From Megachile rotundata (Eukaryota; Arthropoda; Insecta; Hymenoptera; Megachilidae): a stretch of 64,000 nt of DNA. Both the position numbers and the translations under genes were made by a program. The stretch lies in the NCBI RefSeq assembly GCF_050947335.1, contig NW_027473317.1, positions 1,674,001-1,738,000 of the forward strand, written 5' to 3'. A model generated the notes under the pieces. That model searched no databases and was not told the DNA's origin. It worked only from the letters and a program-made list of their open reading frames with translations. This document shows positions 56,462-64,000 of the stretch, piece by piece. Each line of letters begins with the position of its first letter. The stretch's first letter is position 1.

Positions 56462-59428
56462 ATGATTGTGATTGTATGATCGTGATTATATGATCGTGAT
56501 TGTATGATTGTGATTGTATGATTGTGATTATATGATTGTGATTGTATGATTGTGATTGTATGACTGTGATTGTATAATAGTGATTGTGACATTGCGATTG
56601 TATGATTGCGATTGTATGATTGTGATTGTATGAGTGTGATTGTATGATTGTGATAGTAAGATTGTGATTGTATGATTGTGATTGTATGATTGTGATTGTA
56701 CGATAGTGATTGCGACATTGCGATTGTATGATTGCGATTGTATGATTGTGATTGTATGATTGTGATTGTATGATGGTGATTGTATGATTATGATTGTATG
56801 ATTGTGATTGTATGATTGTGATTGTATGATTGTGATTGTATGATTTTGATTGTATGATTGTGATTGTATGATTGCGATTGTAATATTGCGATTGTATGAT
56901 TGTGATTGCATGACTGTGATTATATGATTGTGTTTGTATGATTGTGATTGTATGATTGTGATTGTATGATTGTCATTGTATGAATGTGATTGTATGACTT
57001 TTATTGTATGATTGTGATTGCATGATTGTGATTGTATGATTGTGATTGTATGATTGTGATTGCATGATTGTGATTGTATGACTGTGATTGTATGATTGTG
57101 ATTGTATGATTTTGATTGTATGATTGTGATTGCATGATTGAGATTGTATGATTGTGATTGTATGATTGTGATTGTATGATTGTGATTGTATGCTTGTGAT
57201 TGTATGATTGTGATTGTATAATTGTGATTATATGATTGTGATTGTATGATTGTGATTGTATGATTGCGTTTGTTTGATTGTGATTGTATGATTGTGATTG
57301 TGACATTGCGATTGTATGATTGCGATTTTATGATTGTGTTTGTATGATTGCGATTGTATGATTGTGATCGTATGAATGTGGTTATATAATTATGGTTCCA
57401 TGATTGTGATTGTATGATTGTTCCTGCATGATTATGATCGTGTGATTGTAATTGCATGATTCAGATTGTATGATTGTGATTGTATGATTGTGATTGTATG
57501 ATTGCGATTGTATGATTGCAATTTTATGAGTGTGATTATATGATTATGATAGTATGGTTGTGATTGTATGATGGTGAATGTATGATTGTGATTGTATGAT
57601 TGCGATTGTATGTTTGTGATTATATGATTGTGATTGTATGATTGTGATTGTATGATTGAGATTGAATGATTGGGATTGTATGATTGTGATTGTACGATTG
57701 TGATTGTATGACTGTGATTGTATAATAGTGATTGTGACATTGCGATTGTATGATTGCGATTGTATGATTGTGATTGTATGACTGTGATTGTGTGATTGTG
57801 ATAGTAAGATTGTGATTGTATGATTGTGATTGTATGATTGCGATTGTATGATAGTGATTGTGGCATTGCGATTGTATTATTGCGATTGTATGATTGTGAT
57901 TGTATGATTGTGAATGTATGATTTTAATTGTATGATTGTGATTGTATGATTGTGATTGTATGATTGCGACTGTAAGATTGTGATTGTATGATTTTGATTG
58001 TATGATTGTGATTGCATGATTGTGATTATATGATTGTGATTGTATGATTGTGATTGCATGATTGTGATTGTATGATCGTCATTGTATGATTGTGATTGTA
58101 TGATTTTAATTGTATGATTGTGATTGTATGATTGTGATTGTATGATTGTGATTGTATGATTGTGATTGTATGATTGTGATTGTATGATTGTGATTGTATG
58201 ATTGTGATTGTATGATTTTGATTGTATCATTGTGATTGCATGATTGAGATTGTATGATTGTGATTGTATGATTGCGATTGTATGATTGTGATTGTATGAT
58301 TGTGATTGCATGATTGTGATTGTATGATCGTCATTGTATGATTGTGATTGTATGATTTTAATTGTATGATTGTGATTGTATGATTGTGATTGTATGATTG
58401 AGATTGTATGATTGTGATTGTATGACTGTGATTGTATGATTGTGATTGTATGCTTGTGATTGTATGATTGTGATTGTATAATTGTGGTTATATGATTGTG
58501 ATTGTATGATTGCGTTTGTATGATTGTGGTTGTATGATTGTGATTGTATGATTGTGATTGTATGATTGTGATTGCATGATTGCGACTGTATGATTGTGAT
58601 TGTATGATTTTGATTGTATGATTGTGATTGTATGATTGTGATTGTATAATTGTAATTATATGATTGTGATTGTATGATTGCGACTGTGTGATTGTGATTG
58701 TATGATTTTGATTGTATGATTGTGATTGCATGATTGTGATTGCATGATTGCGACTGTATGATTGTGATTGTATGATTTTGATTGTATGATTGTGATTGTA
58801 TGATTGTGATTGTATAATTGTAATTATATGATTGTGATTGTATGATTGTGATTGTATGACAGTGATTGTATAATAGTGATTGTGACATTGCGATTGTATG
58901 ATTGCGATTGTATGATTGTGATTGTATGAGTGTGATTGTATGATTGTGATAGTAAGATTGTGATTGTATGATTGTGATTGTATGATTGTGATTGTATGAT
59001 TGTGATTGTATGATAGTGATTGTGACATTGCGATTGTATGATTGCGATTGTATGATTGTGATTGTATGATTGTGATTGTATGATTGTGATTGTATGATTT
59101 TAATTGTATGATTGTGATTGCATGATTGTGATTGCATGATTGCGACTGTATGATTGTGATTGTATGATTTTGATTGCATGATTGTGATTGCATGACTGTG
59201 ATTATATGATTGTGATTGTACGATTGTGATTGTACGATTGTGATTGTATGATTATGATTGTATGATTATGATTGTATGATTGTCATTGTATGATTGTGAT
59301 TGTATGATTTTAATTGTATGGTTGTGATTGTATAATTGCGATTGTAATATTGCGATTGTATCATTGTGATTGTATGATCGTGATTGTATGATCGTAATTG
59401 TATGATCGTGATTGTATGATCGTGATTG

Positions 59429-59470
59429 TATGATTGTGATCGTATGATTGTAATTGCATGATTCAGATTG
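59429..59470. repeat. Shortened landmark, last copy
   Basis: Same three-unit junction 6,705 bp after the previous one. The downstream marker here reads gcaattctatgag, a T-to-C change that identifies this subfamily. Confidence 0.87.
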
Positions 59471-60254
59471 TATGATTGTGATTTTATGATTGTGATTGTA
59501 TGATTGCGATTGTATGATTGCAATTCTATGAGTGTGATTATATGATTATGATTGTATGATTGTGATTGTATGATGGTGATTGTATGATTGTGATTGTATG
59601 ATGGTGATTGTATGATTGTGATTGTATGTTTGTGATTATATGATTGTGATTGTATGATTGTGATTGTATGATTGAGATTGAATGATTGGGATTGTATGAT
59701 TGTGATTGTATGATTGTGATTGAATGATAGTGATTGTGACATTGCGATTGTATGATTGCGATTGTAATATTGCGATTGTATGATTGTGATTGTACGATTG
59801 TGATTGTATGATCGTGATTGTATGATTGTGATTATATGATTGTGATTGTACGATTGTGATTGTATGACTGTGATTGTATAATAGTGATTGTGACATTGCG
59901 ATTGTATGATTGCGATTGTATGATTGTGATTGTATGACTGTGATTGTGTGATTGTGATAGTAAGATTGTGATTGTATGATTGTGATTGTATGATTGCGAT
60001 TGTATGATAGTGATTGTGGCATTGCGATTGTATTATTGCGATTGTATGATTGTGATTGTATGATTTTAATTGTATGATTGTGATTGTATGATTGTGATTG
60101 TATGATTGCGACTGTAAGATTGTGATTGTATGATTTTGATTGTATGATTGTGATTGCATGATTGTGATTATATGATTGTGATTGTATGATTGTGATTGCA
60201 TGATTGTGATTGTATGATCGTCATTGTATGATTGAGATTGTATGATTTTAATTG

Positions 60255-60394
60255 TATGATTGTGATTGTATGATTGTGATTGTATGATTGTGATTGTATG
60301 ATTGTGATTGTATGATTGTGATTGTATGATTGTGATTGTATGATTGTGATTGTATGATTGTGATTGTATGATTGTGATTGTATGATTGTGATTG
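60255..60394. repeat. Ten consecutive perfect consensus units
   Basis: Ten unaltered tatgattgtgattg units lie between a tatgattttaattg and a tatgattttgattg unit. The same flanks enclose seven consensus units at 51,450-51,547 and at 58,113-58,210, so this run differs in copy number between related segments. Confidence 0.88.
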
Positions 60395-60996
60395 TATGAT
60401 TTTGATTGTATCATTGTGATTGCATGATTGAGATTGTATGATTGTGATTGTATGATTGCGATTGTATGATTGTGATTGTATGATTGTGATTGCATGATTG
60501 TGATTGTATGATCGTCATTGTATGATTGTGATTGTATGATTTTAATTGTATGATTGTGATTGTATGATTGTGATTGTATGATTGAGATTGTATGATTGTG
60601 ATTGTATGACTGTGATTGTATGATTGTGATTGTATGCTTGTGATTGTATGATTGTGATTGTATAATTGTGGTTATATGATTGTGATTGTATGATTGCGTT
60701 TGTATGATTGTGGTTGTATGATTGTGATTGTATGATTGTGATTGTATGATTGTGATTGTATGATTTTAATTGTATGATTGTGATTGCATGATTGTGATTG
60801 TATGATTGCGACTGTGTGATTGTGATTGTATGATTTTGATTGTATGATTGCGATTGCATGATTGTGATTGCATGATTGCGACTGTATGATTGTGATTGTA
60901 TGATTTTGATTGTATGATTGTGATTGTATGATTGTGATTGTATAATTGTAATTATATGATTGTGATTGTATGATTGTGATTGTATGACAGTGATTG

Positions 60997-61136
60997 TATA
61001 ATAGTGATTGTGACATTGCGATTGTATGATTGCGATTGTATGATTGTGATTGTATGAGTGTGATTGTATAATAGTGATTGTGACATTGCGATTGTATGAT
61101 TGCGATTGTATGATTGTGATTGTATGAGTGTGATTG
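60997..61136. repeat. Direct duplication, 2 x 70 bp
   Basis: A five-unit block occurs twice in a row, at 60,997 and 61,067: tataatagtgattg, tgacattgcgattg, tatgattgcgattg, a consensus unit and tatgagtgtgattg. The corresponding places near 54.2 and 62.4 kb have it once. Confidence 0.9.
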
Positions 61137-63084
61137 TATGATTGTGATAGTAAGATTGTGATTGTATGATTGTGATTGTATGATTGTGATTGTATGATAG
61201 TGATTGTGACATTGCGATTGTATGATTGCGATTGTATGATTGTGATTGTATGACTGTGATTGTATGATGGTGATTGTATGATCGTGATTGTATGATCGTG
61301 ATTGTATGATCGTGATTGTATGATCGTGATTGTATGATTGTGATTGTATGATTGTGATTGTACGATAGTGATTGTGACATTGCGATTGTATGGTTGCGAT
61401 TGTATGATTGTGGTTGTATGACTGTGATTGTGTGATTGTGATTGTATGATTGTGATTGTATGATTGTGATTGTATGATTGTGATTGTATGATTGTGATTG
61501 TATGATTGCGATTGTATGATAGTGATTGTGGCATTGCGATTGTATTATTGCGATTGTATGATTGTGATTGTATGATTTTAATTGTATGATTGTGATTGTA
61601 TGATTGTGATTGTATGATTGCGACTGTAAGATTGTGATTGTATGATTTTGATTGTATGATTGTGATTGCATGATTGTGATTATATGATTGTGATTGTATG
61701 ATTGTGATTGCATGATTGTGATTGTATGATCGTCATTGTATGATTGTGATTGTATGATAGTGATTGTATGATTGTGATTGTATGATTGTGATTGTATGAT
61801 TTTGATTGTATCATTGTGATTGCATGATTGAGATTGTATGATTGTGATTGTATGATTGCGATTGTATGATTGTGATTGTATGATTGTGATTGCATGATTG
61901 TGATTGTATGATCGTCATTGTATGATTGTGATTGTATGATTTTAATTGTATGATTGTGATTGTATGACTGTGATTGTATGATTGAGATTGTATGATTGTG
62001 ATTGTATGACTGTGATTGTATGATTGTGATTGTATGCTTGTGATTGTATGATTGTGATTGTATAATTGTGGTTATATGATTGTAATTGTATGATTGCGTT
62101 TGTATGATTGTGGTTGTATGATTGTGATTGTATGATTGTGATTGTATGATTGTGATTGTATGATTTTAATTGTATGATTGTGATTGCATGATTGTGATTG
62201 TATGATTGCGACTGTGTGATTGTGATTGTATGATTTTGATTGTATGATTGCGATTGCATGATTGTGATTGCATGATTGCGACTGTATGATTGTGATTGTA
62301 TGATTTTGATTGTATGATTGTGATTGTATGATGGTGATTGTATAATTGTAATTATATGATTGTGATTGTATGATTGTGATTGTATGACAGTGATTGTATA
62401 ATAGTGATTGTGACATTGCGATTGTATGATTGCGATTGTATGATTGTGATTGTATGAGTGTGATTGTATGATTGTGATAGTAAGATTGTGATTGTATGAT
62501 TGTGATTGTATGATTGTGATTGTATGATAGTGATTGTGACATTGCGATTGTATGATTGCGATTGTATGATTGTGATTGTATGATTGTGATTGTATGATTG
62601 TGATTGTATGATTTTAATTGTATGATTGTGATTGCATGATTGTGATTGCATGATTGCGACTGTATGATTGTGATTGTATGATTTTGATTGCATGATTGTG
62701 ATTGCATGACTGTGATTATATGATTGTGATTGTACGATTGTGATTGTACGATTGTGATTGTACGATTATGATTGTATGATTGTGATTGTATGATTGTCAT
62801 TGTATGATTGTGATTGTATGATTTTAATTGTATGATTGTGATTGTATAATTGCGATTGTAATATTGCGATTGTATGATTGTGATTGTATGGTCGTGATTG
62901 TATGATCGTAATTGTATGATCGTGATTGTATGATCGTGATTGTATGATCGTGATTGTATGATTGTGATTGTATGATTGTGATTGTACGATAGTGATTGTG
63001 ACATTGCGATTGTATGGTTGCGATTGTATGATTGTGGTTGTATGACTGTGATTGTATGATTGTGATTGTATGATTGTGATTGTA

Positions 63085-63098
63085 TGATTGTTATTTGT
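63085..63098. other. Register slip, +1 base
   Basis: Second occurrence of the 15-base unit tatgattgttatttg, 7,853 bp after the first. Confidence 0.88.
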
Positions 63099-63412
63099 AT
63101 GATTGTGATTGTATGATTGTGATTGTATGATTGTGATTGTATGATTTCGATTGTATGATTTTGATTGTATGATTGTGATTGCATGATTGAGATTGTATGA
63201 TTGTGATTGTATGATTGTGATTGTATGATTGTGATTGTATGCTTGTGATTGTATGATTGTGATTGTACAATTGTGATTATATGATTGTGATTGTATGATT
63301 GCGTTTGTATGATTGTGATTGTACGATAGTGATTGTATGATTGTGATTGTATGATAGTGATTGCGACATTGCGATTGTATGATTGCGATTGTAATATTGC
63401 GATTGTATGATT

Positions 63413-63420
63413 GTGATGTA
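63413..63420. other. Register slip, -1 base
   Basis: Fourth occurrence of the one-base loss after taatattgcgattg. It restores the phase that held before the 15-base unit upstream. Confidence 0.88.
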
Positions 63421-64000
63421 TGATTGTGATTGTATGATCGTGATTATATGATCGTGATTGTATGATCGTGATTGTATGATCGTGATTGTATGATTGTGAT
63501 TGTATGATTGTGATTGTATGACTGTGATTGTATAATAGTGATTGTGACATTGCGATTGTATGATTGCGATTGTATGATTGTGATTGTATGAGTGTGATTG
63601 TATGATTGTGATAGTAAGATTGTGATTGTATGATTGTGATTGTATGATTGTGATTGTATGAGAGTGATTGTGACATTGCGATTGTATGATTGCGATTGTA
63701 AGATTGTGATTGTATGATTGTGATTGTATGATTGTGATTGTATGATTTTAATTGTATGCTTGTGATTGTATGATTGTGATTGCATGATTGTGATTGTATG
63801 ATCGTCATTGTATGATTGTGATTGTATGATTTTAATTGTATGATTGTGATTGTATGATTGCGATTGTATGATTGCAATTCTATGAGTGTGATTATATGAT
63901 TATGATTGTATGATTGTGATTGTATGATGGTGATTGTATGATTGTGATTGTATGATGGTGATTGTATGATTGTGATTGTATGTTTGTGATTATATGATTG

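Larger units (their letters stand above)
49658..57412. repeat. Long rearranged block, 7.75 kb
   Basis: This type-1-headed block has no full landmark for 7,755 bp. 49.3-50.9 kb repeats 45.6-47.1 kb at offsets of 3,667 and then 3,849 bp. 51.2-53.5 kb repeats at 57.9-60.5 kb, and its 51.5-52.7 kb part also matches 14.0-15.2 kb. 53.7-56.0 kb repeats at 61.9-64.0 kb. It includes a shortened landmark at 52,724-52,765, a local triplication at 54,782-55,131 and three register slips. It carries the tgtggcattg subfamily marker at about 51,197 and 53,311. Confidence 0.82.
1..64000. repeat. 14-bp satellite array filling the window
   Basis: The sequence is a head-to-tail array of a 14-bp unit, consensus tatgattgtgattg on the + strand. 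The unit is itself two TGATTG hexamers plus TA. Units start at positions equal to 1 modulo 14 from base 1 to about 48,070. Common variants are tatgatcgtgattg, tatgattgcgattg, tatgactgtgattg, tatgatagtgattg, tatgattttgattg, tatgattttaattg, tatgattgagattg, catgattgtgattg, taatattgcgattg and tgacattgcgattg. No unit is inverted and no foreign sequence interrupts the array. Both edges lie inside it, so its true length is unknown. No gene, RNA gene or transposon could be supported. A eukaryotic heterochromatic satellite is inferred from size and organisation. Confidence 0.97.
57413..64000. repeat. Right-edge rearranged block, partial
   Basis: The block opens with the last landmark, a variant of type 2 in which the preceding unit reads tatgaatg. 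It contains the second copies of the 51.2-53.5 kb and 53.7-56.0 kb segments and a shortened landmark at 59,429-59,470. A 2 x 70-bp direct duplication lies at 60,997-61,136, with two register slips at 63.09 and 63.42 kb. Private markers are gcaattctatgag near 59.52 and 63.87 kb and tgtggcattg near 57,861, 60,016 and 61,528. The array continues past the window edge. Confidence 0.82.

Noticed and set aside
3599..57426. Landmark region as an inserted transposon fragment or gene remnant
   Set aside because: The divergent units around TTCCTG are each 14 bases, in register and recognisably derived from the consensus. There are no target-site duplications, terminal repeats or coding signs.
62072..63877. 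Open frame of 601 codons on the - strand across two opposite slips
   Set aside because: Same reason as the other frames. Register changes do not close a repeat that is open in all three frames.
1..64000. CRISPR-like array
   Set aside because: Repeats follow each other without spacers, the variants are substitutions of the same unit, and no cas-like gene is present.
1..64000. Telomeric or subtelomeric simple repeat
   Set aside because: The 14-mer does not contain TTAGGG, TTTAGGG or TTAGG motifs, and no such repeat was seen anywhere in the window.
1..64000. TGATTG as a PBX/MEIS-type homeodomain half-site platform
   Set aside because: TGAT cores are present about twice per unit, but the consensus continues TGATTGT, not TGATTGA or TGATTTA. 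A short motif repeated by descent is no evidence of binding.
1..64000. G-quadruplex potential of the G-bearing + strand
   Set aside because: The consensus has only isolated G residues. GGG appears only in scattered tatgattgggattg units, too far apart to form quadruplexes.

Overview
The whole window is one tandem-repeat (satellite) array. I found no unique sequence, no credible gene, no RNA gene and no transposon on either strand. The basic unit is 14 bp, consensus tatgattgtgattg on the + strand. It contains no C and is about 29% GC, so the + strand is T/G-rich and the - strand A/C-rich. About 4,570 units fill the 64 kb, and the array runs off both ends. An array of this size and organisation points to a nuclear satellite or heterochromatic block of a eukaryote, probably read by a long-read assembly. 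The sequence does not reveal the species or the chromosome location.

The array has strong higher-order organisation. A rare variant unit (tatgattgttcctg, within about 8 divergent units) occurs 23 times. Its upstream neighbourhood comes in two forms: type 1 reads 'tattattg' before the GGTTA unit, type 2 reads 'tatgattg'. The first 21 landmarks, from 3.6 to 46.0 kb, alternate 1-2-1-2 without exception. They cut the array into blocks A (1,876 bp) and C (2,912 bp), which start with type 1, and B (2,072 bp) and D (1,330 bp), which start with type 2. C equals A plus 1,036 bp (74 units) inserted in a tract of CGTG-variant units. B equals D plus an internal 728-bp duplication and one extra unit.

Layout. 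1-18,256: older, irregular blocks with long C-like segments, related to one another at offsets of about 7.7-7.9 kb and 6.1 kb. 18,257-42,532: two consecutive 12,138-bp (867-unit) super-repeats, each A-B-C-D-A-B. 42,533-45,990: a third, diverging start (A with one extra unit, then B shortened by 36 units). 45,991-64,000: a rearranged zone with few landmarks, subfamily markers of its own, several segmental duplications (offsets about 3.7-3.85, 6.66-7.0 and 7.85-8.2 kb) and the only six single-base register slips in the window.

Because 14 is not a multiple of 3 and the - strand consensus has no stop codon, all three - frames are open and encode the same 14-residue repeat (QSQSYNHNHTITII) in different phases. 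This creates hundreds-of-codon open frames that should not be read as genes. The biology visible here is the history of the array: in-register unequal exchange, nested amplification, and local expansion and contraction of identical units. All coordinates were counted by hand from the printed sequence.
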